This document shows positions 16,845 through 26,136 of a stretch of DNA of 64,000 nucleotides, in pieces; the first letter of the stretch is position 1, and each line of letters opens with the position of its first letter. The translations under genes were made by a program, and so were the position numbers. Below the pieces are notes generated by a model. The model ran no database searches. It saw only the letters and a list, made by a program, of their open reading frames with translations, and was not told the origin of the DNA. This DNA is from Prochlorococcus sp. AG-363-O15 (GTDB taxonomy: Bacteria; Cyanobacteriota; Cyanobacteriia; PCC-6307; Cyanobiaceae). Location of the stretch: positions 25,824 to 89,823 of the forward strand of contig QCFZ01000005.1 of the NCBI GenBank assembly GCA_003278255.1. The letters are read 5' to 3'.

Positions 16845-18257
16845 TTATTTGTTGAGTTTAAAAAATCTATTAAATATCCATTGTCTTTTTATCTTTTCTC
16901 TCATTAGCTCTTCTTCATATATTTCCATCTCCATTTGACGTTCATATATAGATTCTGCATTGAATATTCTAGCGATAAGAAAACTTGTTATGCAACAAAT
17001 AAGCACTGGTTTAAGTATAAGGAGATCTTTGGTTAGCGCAAATGCAAGAAACATTGCGGTGATTGGTGTTCTTGAACAAGCAGCTACAAATCCGCCCATT
17101 CCTGCAAATATATAAGTACTGGGTACGTGTCCAGTGGTAATTTCTACCAAGATCCCGCCGGACAAACCTATAGCTGCACCTAAAGTCAGCATTGGGTAGA
17201 ACAGCCCACCAGGGGCACCAGCTCCAGCAGCTAATCCTGAACTAATAAATAATACAAGAAAGATTAATATTGCCATTCCAAAAGAAGCATTTTGATTGAC
17301 AAGTAGATTTTGTAGATCTTCTAAATGATGAAAATGTTTAGGTAGACAAGAATACATGCCGCCTAGCAATATTCCACAGACAACCATTCGCAGGGTTAAT
17401 CGATTGCCAAACCAAATCTTTCCTTGTTTTTGCATTATCAAGACATATTTACAATATAGTTCTGCGAGTAATCCAATAATTACTCCTAAGATAATTAAAT
17501 ATCCAAAATCAATTGGTAAAAAACTTACTGAAGTGGAATATGCTTTTTCTAATTGGAAACCTAAATTACTATCAAACCCTCCAGCTTTTGGATCAAACCC
17601 AAATGCTTGAAGTATGTCTGCCCAACTATCTGCCCAAAAAGTTGTAACTACCACAAGTAAAAGTACAACTGGTCTTGCTGAATTTAATAACTCTTCTATG
17701 GCATAAATAAATCCACCTATTGGGGCACTAAAAATTGCTGCTATGCCTGCTCCACCTCCAGCTGCAACAATTACACGTCTAAAGGTCACAGGTGCCTTTA
17801 ACCATTGAGCCATTTGCCAAGCCACTGATCCTCCCATTTGCACTGATGGTCCTTCTGGACCCAATGGAAAACCACTGCCAATTGCGATAATCCCAGCAAT
17901 TAGTTTGATTAATCCAACTCTTAGACCCATTGGCACTGCTCGGTGACGTAAAAAAGCCATGATGTGCGTGACGCCAGAGCCACTAGCACTAGGAGCTATT
18001 CGGGTAATTAATGTTGCCGAAATATATCCACCGATTCCACCTAGAATTGGCAAAACTAACCAGGCAGGAAATTGATTTAGTAAATTAAATTTCCAATCAT
18101 CAAGCTTATGAATACCTGCTTTAAACAAAACACCGGTAATTGCAGCACCAAAACCAGTAAGTATTAAAGCAACAACCACTTTGTACCATTTTTGTTCAAT
18201 AATTTTTCTAATAGTTTTCTTTGAATGACCTTTACTTTCGGTTGACGAGTGATTCAT
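16845..18257 (-). CDS. ClC family chloride channel / H+-Cl- antiporter
   Basis: A 470-residue membrane protein with about ten to twelve helices. The selectivity signatures are visible: GSGFPLGPEGPSVQMGG near residue 118-134, which carries the gating Glu within GPEGPS, GGGAGIAAIFSAPIGG shortly after, and AGAGAPGGLFYPMLTLGA later. These mark a ClC protein that exchanges chloride for protons or conducts chloride. The N-terminal 30 residues are basic and soluble; the C-terminal 40 residues are charged and lack CBS domains. The ATG start at 18255-18257 follows acnB by 11 bases on the same strand, so the two may be co-transcribed, though no functional link is evident. Confidence 0.9.
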   Translation of the reverse strand: MNHSSTESKGHSKKTIRKIIEQKWYKVVVALILTGFGAAITGVLFKAGIHKLDDWKFNLLNQFPAWLVLPILGGIGGYISATLITRIAPSASGSGVTHIMAFLRHRAVPMGLRVGLIKLIAGIIAIGSGFPLGPEGPSVQMGGSVAWQMAQWLKAPVTFRRVIVAAGGGAGIAAIFSAPIGGFIYAIEELLNSARPVVLLLVVVTTFWADSWADILQAFGFDPKAGGFDSNLGFQLEKAYSTSVSFLPIDFGYLIILGVIIGLLAELYCKYVLIMQKQGKIWFGNRLTLRMVVCGILLGGMYSCLPKHFHHLEDLQNLLVNQNASFGMAILIFLVLFISSGLAAGAGAPGGLFYPMLTLGAAIGLSGGILVEITTGHVPSTYIFAGMGGFVAACSRTPITAMFLAFALTKDLLILKPVLICCITSFLIARIFNAESIYERQMEMEIYEEELMREKIKRQWIFNRFFKLNK

Positions 18258-18268
18258 GATGTTATTTA

Positions 18269-20869
18269 TTATATTTTTGATAAAAGATCGTCTTCTTGCT
18301 TATTGCTAATCACTCTTCCTTCATCTTCAAATCCTTCGATTTGATTAAAGTTTAAATATTTATACAAACTTGACGCTTGAGGCATAATCTTCTCTTTGGC
18401 AATTGATTGATATTCTTCTGTATTTGGAATGTAACCTAATAAAGCACAAACAGCTGCTAGTTCTGCACTGCCAAGAAAAACTTGTGCGCCTTTGCCCAGT
18501 CTATTATTGAAATTGCGTGTACTAGTAGAGAAAACAGTTGTATTATCTTCGACTCTAGCTTGATTACCCATACATAAAGAACATCCTGGCATTTCCATTC
18601 GGCTACCTGCTTTTTCAAAAATCTCGTAATATCCTTCTTTTTTTAAAACTTCTTCGTCCATACGTGTAGGTGGGCAAACCCAAAGTCGTGCTGAATTATT
18701 GCCTGAACCTTCAAGTACTTTTGCTGCTGCTCGATAATGTCCAATATTAGTCATACAGGAACCAATAAAAACTTCTTGTATGGAAGTACCAGCGACTTCA
18801 CTGAGTAACTTGACATTGTCTGGATCATTCGGACAAGCAAGAATTGGTTCATTTAGGTCATCTAAATTGATTTCAATTATTTCGGCGTAATTAGCATTTT
18901 TGTCAGCACTTATTAATTCTGGATTATTCAGCCAACTCTCCATTGATTTAATCCTTCTTCCTAACGTTCTAGAGTCTTTGTATCCTCTTGCAATCATATT
19001 CTTTAGCAATGAAATATTGCTCTGTAAGTATTCTGAAACTGTACTTTCTGATAATTTGATCGTACAACCTGCACAAGAACGTTCAGCACTTGCATCAGTT
19101 AGTTCAAATGCTTGTTCTAGTTTTAGATTCGGCAACCCTTCTATTTCCATTATTCTTCCATTAAAAATATTGATTTTGTTTGATTTTTCAATAGATAATA
19201 ATCCATTTTGTATTGCCATCCAGGGAATTGCATTAACTACATCCCTTAATGTTATGCCTGCTTGTAAAGAACCCTTAAATCGAACTAATACTGATTCGGG
19301 CATATCCAATGGCATAGCTCCTATAGCTGCAGCAAATGCAACTATTCCTGATCCACCTGGGAATGAAATGCCAAGTGGAAATCTAGTATGACTATCTCCA
19401 CCGGTTCCAACCGTATCTGGTAATAGCATTCTATTAAGCCAACTATGAATAATTCCATCTCCTGGACGTAGTGCTACTCCACCTCGCTCTGAAAAGAAAT
19501 CAGGAAGCTCTTCTTGAGTTTTGATATCTACAGGTTTCGGATAAGCAGCTGTATGACAGAAACTTTGCATTACTAGATCAGCAGAGAAACCTAAACAAGC
19601 CAGTTCTTTCATTTCATCTCTAGTCATTGGGCCAGTTGTGTCTTGACTCCCAACTGTTGTGATAAGTGGTTCGCAGCTAGTTCCAGGTGTAATTCCTGGG
19701 AGTCCGCAAGCACGACCAACAATTTTTTGTGCTTGAGTGAAGCCAATATTTTCTTTTCTTGGTTCTTCTGGGCGAATAAAAACTTCAGATGGGTTAAGGC
19801 CACAATGTAATCGGACTTTGTCAGTCAATGCTCTCCCGATCATTAATGGAATCCTTCCACCTGCTTGAACTTCGTCGCTAATAGTGCTTGGTTTTAAATC
19901 GAAGGTGGCTATAACTTTTCCAGCATCTTTTTCTCCTGGAGCTCTTTCAATAGTTCCGAGATTTGGACGAATAGTAATTAAATCACCAGTTTGCATTTGA
20001 CTTACATCACATTCGATAGGTAGTGCTCCTGAATCTTCTGCAGTGTTGAAGAAAATAGGTGCGATTTTGCCACCAATTATTATTCCTCCTGCGCGCTTAT
20101 TAGGGATATGAGGTATATTTTTCCCTGTATGCCATAAAACAGAATTAATAGCTGACTTCCGAGAACTTCCTGTACCAACTACATCACCAACAAAAGCAAC
20201 AGGATATCCTTTTTCTTGCAAAGCATTAATTGTTATAAGGCTTTTTGGAGCCCGTGTTTCAAGCATGGCTAAAGCATGCAATGGAATATCTGGTCGAGTA
20301 GTAGCATGTGTAGCAGGAGATAAATCGTCTGTATTTATTTCTCCTTCTACTTTGAAAATCGTAACTGTTATTTCATTCGCAAGTTTCGGCTTATTAATAA
20401 ACCATTCTGCTTGAGCCCAACTATTGACTACTTGTTTAGCAAACTTATTTGTTTTAGATAGTTCTATGACATCATTTATTGCATCGTAGACAAGTAAAGT
20501 CTTACTTAAGCCTATAGCGGCAGCATTTGCTATGTCCGCTTGATTATTTTCCAGTAGGTCAATCAGGGCTCCTACGTTATAGCCACCTACCATTGTTCCC
20601 AGTAGATATGTTGCTTCAATTGAATTAACGATTGGACTTTTGGCTTTACCTTGAGCAACGGCGCTTAACCATGTTGCTTTTATATAGGCTGCCTCATCAA
20701 CTCCTGGAGGGATCCTTTCACTAAGCAGGTAGAGAAGTGTTGAATCTTCACCTTCAGGTGGTTCTTCCAAAAGCAAGGTTAGAGCTTGCGTTTGTTCAAC
20801 GTTCAATGGAAGCGCTGGAATACCGATGGCTTCACGTTCAGCGACAAGCTTGCGATAGGCATTAAGCAT
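18269..20869 (-). CDS. acnB: Aconitate hydratase B
   Basis: Bifunctional aconitase/2-methylisocitrate dehydratase type B: interconverts citrate and isocitrate through cis-aconitate in the cytosol, feeding 2-oxoglutarate for nitrogen assimilation. The 866-residue protein has the HEAT-like N-terminal domain (about 1-160), the swivel domain next to it (typical of AcnB, GTGSSRKSAINSVLW), then the Fe-S core. The [4Fe-4S] ligands are in FIGSCMTNIGHYRAA and MPGCSLCMGNQARVED. Other catalytic blocks include GDSHTRFPLGISFPGGSG. It starts with an ATG at 20867-20869 and is divergent from the DAHP synthase gene. The picocyanobacterial TCA path is incomplete, so its role is chiefly biosynthetic (established for the group). 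Confidence 0.97.
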   Translation of the reverse strand: MLNAYRKLVAEREAIGIPALPLNVEQTQALTLLLEEPPEGEDSTLLYLLSERIPPGVDEAAYIKATWLSAVAQGKAKSPIVNSIEATYLLGTMVGGYNVGALIDLLENNQADIANAAAIGLSKTLLVYDAINDVIELSKTNKFAKQVVNSWAQAEWFINKPKLANEITVTIFKVEGEINTDDLSPATHATTRPDIPLHALAMLETRAPKSLITINALQEKGYPVAFVGDVVGTGSSRKSAINSVLWHTGKNIPHIPNKRAGGIIIGGKIAPIFFNTAEDSGALPIECDVSQMQTGDLITIRPNLGTIERAPGEKDAGKVIATFDLKPSTISDEVQAGGRIPLMIGRALTDKVRLHCGLNPSEVFIRPEEPRKENIGFTQAQKIVGRACGLPGITPGTSCEPLITTVGSQDTTGPMTRDEMKELACLGFSADLVMQSFCHTAAYPKPVDIKTQEELPDFFSERGGVALRPGDGIIHSWLNRMLLPDTVGTGGDSHTRFPLGISFPGGSGIVAFAAAIGAMPLDMPESVLVRFKGSLQAGITLRDVVNAIPWMAIQNGLLSIEKSNKINIFNGRIMEIEGLPNLKLEQAFELTDASAERSCAGCTIKLSESTVSEYLQSNISLLKNMIARGYKDSRTLGRRIKSMESWLNNPELISADKNANYAEIIEINLDDLNEPILACPNDPDNVKLLSEVAGTSIQEVFIGSCMTNIGHYRAAAKVLEGSGNNSARLWVCPPTRMDEEVLKKEGYYEIFEKAGSRMEMPGCSLCMGNQARVEDNTTVFSTSTRNFNNRLGKGAQVFLGSAELAAVCALLGYIPNTEEYQSIAKEKIMPQASSLYKYLNFNQIEGFEDEGRVISNKQEDDLLSKI

Positions 20870-21004
20870 TTGGACTAATCCTCACTAGGAATCGAATCCT
20901 TATTTGTATTGACTACCTTCCCATGGTGAGAGCTCATAGATGGTGAAATGCAATTGAGAGGTGCTTTGTTCCTTAATTTCCTTTAACCTGAATGATCAAA
21001 GATT

Positions 21005-22069
21005 ATGTGTCCAATGGCCACCACTTCAGATCTACATGTGGTGGATACAAGGCCATTGGTACCGCCTGCTCTACTGCATAAAGAGTTGCCAATTGATAGT
21101 AAGGCAGCTACTACAGTTTCAAATGCTAGGAAACGTATTCAAGCAATTTTAAAAGGAGATGACCTTAGATTATTAGTAATAGTTGGACCATGTTCTGTTC
21201 ATGATATTAAAGCAGCAAAAGAATATGCCGAAAAATTAATGATTTTAAGAGATAAATATAGTGATCAATTGGAAGTAGTTATGAGAGTTTATTTTGAAAA
21301 ACCACGTACGACTGTAGGATGGAAAGGTCTGATTAATGATCCTCATTTAGATGGTTCTTATGATATTAATACTGGGTTACGACGTGCACGTTCTTTGTTG
21401 TTAGATTTGGCTCATATAGGTATACCTTCAGCAACAGAGTTACTTGATCCTGTTGTACCTCAATACATAGCAGATTTAATTAGTTGGACTGCTATTGGGG
21501 CTAGAACTACTGAAAGTCAAACGCACAGAGAAATGGCCTCTGGATTATCAATGCCCATTGGATATAAAAATGGCACTGATGGGACAGTTAGTGTTGCAAT
21601 TAATGCTATGCAAGCAGCATCTCGACCACATCATTTCTTGGGTATTAATAATCATGGACATGCTGCTATTGTAAGTACTACTGGGAATCCTGATGGCCAT
21701 TTGGTTTTAAGGGGAGGCAAGAAAGGGACAAATTATAATTTGGAATCAGTTAAAGAAATTGTGAAAGAACTTGCTGTATCTAATTTGGGTCAAAGAGTTA
21801 TGATTGATTGTAGTCATGATAATTCTAATAAGGATTTTCGAAAACAAGCAGAGGTTTTATATTCAATAGCTAATCAAATTCAACAAAGGTCTAAATATGT
21901 TATTGGAGTTATGTTAGAAAGCCATCTTTTCGAAGGCAATCAGAAACTTACTAGTGATTTATCAACTCTCAAATATGGACAAAGCATCACTGATGCATGC
22001 ATTAATATGGAAACAACAGAAGTTCTTCTTGAACATTTAGCTCAATCAGTTTCTTTATCAAATCAATAG
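21005..22069 (+). CDS. 3-deoxy-7-phosphoheptulonate (DAHP) synthase, AroF/G/H type
   Basis: Condenses phosphoenolpyruvate with erythrose-4-phosphate as the first step of the shikimate pathway, a point of feedback control. The 354-residue protein is of the class I alpha (E. coli AroG-like) type: LLVIVGPCSVHDIKAAKEYAE, RVYFEKPRTTVGWKGLINDP, the PEP/metal-binding RTTESQTHREMASGLS, GFKNGTDG-equivalent GYKNGTDGTVSVA, and VMIDCSHDNSNKD. The start is ATG at 21005 (MCPMATTSDL) or the ATG at 21014. The gene is divergent from acnB with a 135-base shared upstream region. The paralogue (F, G or H) cannot be assigned, so I leave the symbol empty. Confidence 0.95.
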   Translation: MCPMATTSDLHVVDTRPLVPPALLHKELPIDSKAATTVSNARKRIQAILKGDDLRLLVIVGPCSVHDIKAAKEYAEKLMILRDKYSDQLEVVMRVYFEKPRTTVGWKGLINDPHLDGSYDINTGLRRARSLLLDLAHIGIPSATELLDPVVPQYIADLISWTAIGARTTESQTHREMASGLSMPIGYKNGTDGTVSVAINAMQAASRPHHFLGINNHGHAAIVSTTGNPDGHLVLRGGKKGTNYNLESVKEIVKELAVSNLGQRVMIDCSHDNSNKDFRKQAEVLYSIANQIQQRSKYVIGVMLESHLFEGNQKLTSDLSTLKYGQSITDACINMETTEVLLEHLAQSVSLSNQ

Positions 22070-22081
22070 GCTTGTTAGTCT

Positions 22082-22735
22082 TTATATTGTTGTCATCCAT
22101 GACCAGGAACATGCGACAGCAATAGGCACTGAAACATTATCAAGTCCCCATTTACTGACCTGTTCTAAACCAACAGCCAACATGGTTACAAAGATTATGC
22201 GTAATGGATAGATATTAAAGTCATTTATAGTTATTATCGATATTAGTACTATTAATACTGTAATTGTCATGGTCAATGTTCCTAATAATGATTTGCGTTG
22301 ACCTAATATCTGCCAACTAGGTGAGGCTAGATTACGTCCTACTAACGCAGCTAATCCATCTGCAAATGACATTGTCAGTACCCCCGCAGTAGCGGCTGCA
22401 GCATTTGCTGGCCAAAATAAGATCAGTAATAAAGTAATACTTAATCCGTAAGCCACTGTGCCATAACTGTTCCGTGAAATATCTTCAATGGAGGGAAAAA
22501 TTCTGAATTGATAATTGATTAATAATATACATGTGACTATTGATGCAGCTGGAACAGCAATTGTGTAGGGAATTTGTAATAACCAAGCTAAAATTATCAC
22601 TGGACCTACTCCAATATGTATGATTTTTCTAGTTAGTTCTTTTTGATCTGGTAATGTTTTTTTAGTAACGATTGCGGCAATGAAAACTAATCCAATCCAT
22701 CCTATAATAATGAGTAATGAGTAAACATTATTCAA
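22082..22735 (-). CDS. Phytol kinase / dolichol kinase-like (CTP-dependent) membrane protein
   Basis: A 217-residue membrane protein with six to seven hydrophobic helices. RKIIHIGVGP near residue 36 and the motif SFADGLAALVGR near residue 123 are typical of the SEC59/DGK1/VTE5 family of CTP-dependent lipid kinases. In oxygenic phototrophs the VTE5-type enzyme phosphorylates phytol released from chlorophyll, for tocopherol or chlorophyll re-use; that is the most likely role here, but substrate is inferred. It lies 7 bases downstream of the sigma factor gene on the same strand and is likely in its transcript. It converges on the DAHP synthase gene. Confidence 0.78.
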   Translation of the reverse strand: MNNVYSLLIIIGWIGLVFIAAIVTKKTLPDQKELTRKIIHIGVGPVIILAWLLQIPYTIAVPAASIVTCILLINYQFRIFPSIEDISRNSYGTVAYGLSITLLLILFWPANAAAATAGVLTMSFADGLAALVGRNLASPSWQILGQRKSLLGTLTMTITVLIVLISIITINDFNIYPLRIIFVTMLAVGLEQVSKWGLDNVSVPIAVACSWSWMTTI

Positions 22736-22742
22736 TTTTTAT

Positions 22743-23768
22743 TTAGGCGGCTTGTTGATGGTTGGTCATTACTCGCAACTTTAAAATTGCTTTTGCTTCT
22801 AATTGTCTTACACGTTCTCGAGAGACATTAATTTGTCTTCCAATTTCTGCGAGGGTTAAAGGTTCTTCTCCATCTAATCCAAATCGTAAACGTAAGATTT
22901 TTTGTTCTCTCTCGTTTAATTGAGATAACCATCCTCCTAGATGTTCTTTTTGTATACTTCGATCCATTCCCTCCATTGGTTCACTGCCATTAGGGTCAGG
23001 AATCAGTTCACCTAAAGTACTTCTGTCTTCTTCTCCTCGTGCATGTGCATCGAGGGATGTGCAGGGAGCACTTTGGGCGACTAGATCTTCAAGATCTATT
23101 GGTTCAATGCCCATTGCATGAGCTAATTCTAATCTATTTGGTTGACGTCCAAAACGATGGGAAAGTTCTCTTGATATTCTTCTCATCTTGGAAAGTTTTT
23201 CACTTATGTGAATAGGAAGACGAATTGTTCGGGCACTGTTATCTATCGCCCTCGTCATACCCTGTCTAATCCACCAGTAAGCGTAGGTTGAGAATTTGTA
23301 GCCCATTGCAGGGTCAAACTTGTCTACTGCTCTTTCCAAACCAATTGCACCTTCTTGAACGAGATCAAGAAGCTCTAGACCTTGATTTTGATATTTTTTA
23401 GCAACACTTACTACAAGTCGAAGATTCGCCGCCATCATGCGATCTCTGGCTCGTTTACCCATTCGAATTTGATGACGTTGACGAGGAGTCTGTTCTTCAA
23501 CCGCGATTGTTTGTAATTCCTTCATTAATTGCACATGATGTGCAAGTTCAATTTCTTCGGCAGGTGTTAGCAATGGAATTCTGCCAATGTTACTGAGATA
23601 GAAACCTATGGCATCTGTTCCTAGTCGCCCACTTTGACGTTGATTTGTTTTAGAGGAATTATTACCTCTATTGACTTTTTCAGATCGCCGTTTTGATGTT
23701 GACGGCAAAACTGGTTCTTCTAAAGGTGCTTCAGAAGCAACCTTTGCAGATTCCAGAGGGATCCCCAT
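22743..23768 (-). CDS. Group 2 (RpoD-like) sigma factor
   Basis: Directs RNA polymerase to promoters of the sigma-70 type; group 2 sigmas are nonessential and respond to light, nutrient or stress. About 341 residues. Region 1.2: DAIGFYLSNIGRIPLLT. Region 2: NLRLVVSVAKKYQ, LLDLVQEGAIGLERAVDKFD and the -10-melting YKFSTYAYWWIRQGM. Region 4: LTLAEIGRQINVSRERVRQLE. There is a basic, Ser/Lys-rich N-terminus but no large region 1.1, hence not the principal SigA. The ATG at 23766-23768 has a strong AGGAGG nine bases upstream; a GTG one codon earlier is the track's start. The downstream phytol-kinase-like gene is 7 bases away. Confidence 0.93.
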   Translation of the reverse strand: MGIPLESAKVASEAPLEEPVLPSTSKRRSEKVNRGNNSSKTNQRQSGRLGTDAIGFYLSNIGRIPLLTPAEEIELAHHVQLMKELQTIAVEEQTPRQRHQIRMGKRARDRMMAANLRLVVSVAKKYQNQGLELLDLVQEGAIGLERAVDKFDPAMGYKFSTYAYWWIRQGMTRAIDNSARTIRLPIHISEKLSKMRRISRELSHRFGRQPNRLELAHAMGIEPIDLEDLVAQSAPCTSLDAHARGEEDRSTLGELIPDPNGSEPMEGMDRSIQKEHLGGWLSQLNEREQKILRLRFGLDGEEPLTLAEIGRQINVSRERVRQLEAKAILKLRVMTNHQQAA

Positions 23769-23920
23769 CACCCTGGCCTCCTAAATAAATTTGTTTGGAA
23801 TTTAGCACTTTTGAGAGACAATAGACATAATCAATCGAAAATCTTTCAGTAGTTCAGATAGGTTTTTTTGGTTTTTGATATATAAAGCCAGGAGCATCCC
23901 TGATGTTTTTACTTAAGTAT

Positions 23921-26053
23921 TTATACTTGATTCTTTTCTTGGCTCCATGACGTGATTAATTTATCTTGAGCAGAAATTTCTTCTACTATTTGCTTTCTTT
24001 GGATAAAGCTTCCATCACTTTGCATTTCCCAAGCACCTCGTTGATCATTTATATAAAGACTTAAAAGGTCTTCTAATTTTCTTCTCAGCTGAGGATCTTC
24101 AATTGGAGTAACAGCTTCTACACGTCTATCAAGATTTCTTCTCATCCAATCTGCACTTCCAAGAAAAACGTCTGGATTACCATCATTTGCAAACCAGAAA
24201 ATTCTAGAATGTTCAAGAAATCTCCCTATGATACTAACTACGCGGATATTTTCACTCAGCCCTATTTTTTGTGGATATAGGCAACACATTCCTCTGACAA
24301 TTAAGTCAATTTGTACACCTGCATTTGACGCTTCATACAGTAATTGAACAATATTGGGATCAACTAAAGAATTCATTTTTGCTTGAATTTTTGCAATCTT
24401 TCCATTTTGAGCATGTTGAATCTCTCTAGTTATCAGTGATTCCATTTTATTGCGAAGACTGACAGGAGCTACTAATAGTTTTCTAAAGTTCTGTTGTTTA
24501 GAAAAACCAGTCAGATAGTTAAATAGTTCTACCAGATCCTCTCCTAGTTCTTCTTTTGAAGAAAGAAAGCCAATATCTGTATAAGTTTTTGATGTTTTCG
24601 AATTATAATTTCCTGTTCCAATATGAAAATAACTTCTTAAACGTGCTTTTTCTTTTCGAATAACTAAGGCGATTTTTGTGTGTGTTTTGAGTCCAAGTAC
24701 TCCATAAACTACATGTACTCCTGATTGTTCAAGATGACGAGCCCATTGAATATTATTATCTTCATCAAATCTAGCTTTTAGTTCAACCAATGCCATAACT
24801 TGCTTTCCATTTTCTGCAGCACGTATTAGTGCTGCAATTATTGGAGAGTTTTTAGAGATCCTATAAAGAGTCATTTTTATTCCCATGACTAGGGGATCAT
24901 CTGCTGATTGATTAATGAATTCTTCTACAGAAGTTGCAAATAGGTCATATGGATGATGTAATAGTAAATCTTTTTGTCTAATAACTGAAAATATGCTTTT
25001 AAATTCTTCTGTTTTTATTGAACCATCTTCCAATAAATTACGCTGACTCTGTTTTAGTGGATTAGGTGTGAGTCCATGGAATGGCTGGTACTTAAGATTT
25101 GGAATTTGTAATTTAAGTAGATCAAACAGCTCATCTAGTCCAAGTAAGCCATCAATATAATAAAGATCATTTTCCTCTACATCCATTCCTTGGATTAGTA
25201 AATTTAAGATTTCTGTTGAAATTGTTTTAGAGACTTCTAATCTCACTACTTCACCTCCCATTCTTCTTTTTCTTAGCCCTTGTTCAAGAGCACTCATTAA
25301 GTCATCGGCTTCAATATCTCGAAGCTCTAGATCTGCATCTCTAGTAACACGAAAAAAATAATGCTCCTCTATTTTCATTCCAGGAAATAGATGTTTCAGA
25401 TTAAACGCAACTACTTGTTCAATAGGAATTGCAGTATGCAAAGGTTTTGGATTGACATGACTTAATTCAATTGGAATTGATATGAATCTTTCCATGGTTT
25501 TTTGCGGTACCTTTACTCTTGCGAATTGTTTTTGACCTGTATCTGTGTCGACTATTAGTGCTGCAATGTTTAGACTTAAATTACTTACAAAAGGAAATGG
25601 ATGAGCTGGGTCAACTGCTAAAGGAGTGAGTACTGGAAAAATAGCTGTTTTAAAATACTCATCAATCCAAAGTGCTTGACTCTGATTAAGCTCTTTGTAG
25701 TCAAGAATATGAACTTTTTCAAGATAAAGTCCATTCTTAACTTGCATTAAATAATGAATTTGTTGCTGCTTAATTAAGGGAAGAATATGTTTTCGTATTT
25801 CTATAAGTTGCTCTTTAGGAGATTTTCCATCTTCACTTTTTTTTGTAATGCTTGCTTCTACTTGTGATTTTAGTGAAGCTACCCTCACCATAAAGAACTC
25901 ATCAAGATTATTGCTAAAAATCGCATTAAATTTGGCTTGTTCTAGTAAAGGAGTTCTCTCATCAAGTGCCTGTGCTAGGACCCTTCTGTTAAAATTAATC
26001 CAACTTAGTTCACGATTAATGTAATGTTTTTCTAATTGAAGTTTTTTAGACAT
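23921..26053 (-). CDS. ppk: Polyphosphate kinase 1
   Basis: Membrane-associated enzyme that polymerises the gamma phosphate of ATP into polyphosphate, a phosphate and energy reserve. The 710-residue length is normal. The N-terminal domain begins YINRELSWINFNRRVLAQAL; the C-terminal catalytic domains carry YSFH-type RSYFHIGTGNYNSKTS, whose His is the phosphorylated residue, with VRGMCCLYPQ and FLGSADWMRRNLDRRVEAVTPI providing the second His/Arg region. The start ATG at 26051-26053 is standard. It follows the MFS gene on the same strand (83-base gap). Polyphosphate storage is relevant to a phosphate-poor open-ocean habitat (inference). Confidence 0.97.
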   Translation of the reverse strand: MSKKLQLEKHYINRELSWINFNRRVLAQALDERTPLLEQAKFNAIFSNNLDEFFMVRVASLKSQVEASITKKSEDGKSPKEQLIEIRKHILPLIKQQQIHYLMQVKNGLYLEKVHILDYKELNQSQALWIDEYFKTAIFPVLTPLAVDPAHPFPFVSNLSLNIAALIVDTDTGQKQFARVKVPQKTMERFISIPIELSHVNPKPLHTAIPIEQVVAFNLKHLFPGMKIEEHYFFRVTRDADLELRDIEADDLMSALEQGLRKRRMGGEVVRLEVSKTISTEILNLLIQGMDVEENDLYYIDGLLGLDELFDLLKLQIPNLKYQPFHGLTPNPLKQSQRNLLEDGSIKTEEFKSIFSVIRQKDLLLHHPYDLFATSVEEFINQSADDPLVMGIKMTLYRISKNSPIIAALIRAAENGKQVMALVELKARFDEDNNIQWARHLEQSGVHVVYGVLGLKTHTKIALVIRKEKARLRSYFHIGTGNYNSKTSKTYTDIGFLSSKEELGEDLVELFNYLTGFSKQQNFRKLLVAPVSLRNKMESLITREIQHAQNGKIAKIQAKMNSLVDPNIVQLLYEASNAGVQIDLIVRGMCCLYPQKIGLSENIRVVSIIGRFLEHSRIFWFANDGNPDVFLGSADWMRRNLDRRVEAVTPIEDPQLRRKLEDLLSLYINDQRGAWEMQSDGSFIQRKQIVEEISAQDKLITSWSQEKNQV

Positions 26054-26136
26054 CTGATGACATTAGATTTGATATTTGGTGGGTGTACCAGCAAAAGTAG
26101 AAGTTAGGGTCTAAATTAATTGTGTTGTAATGTAGT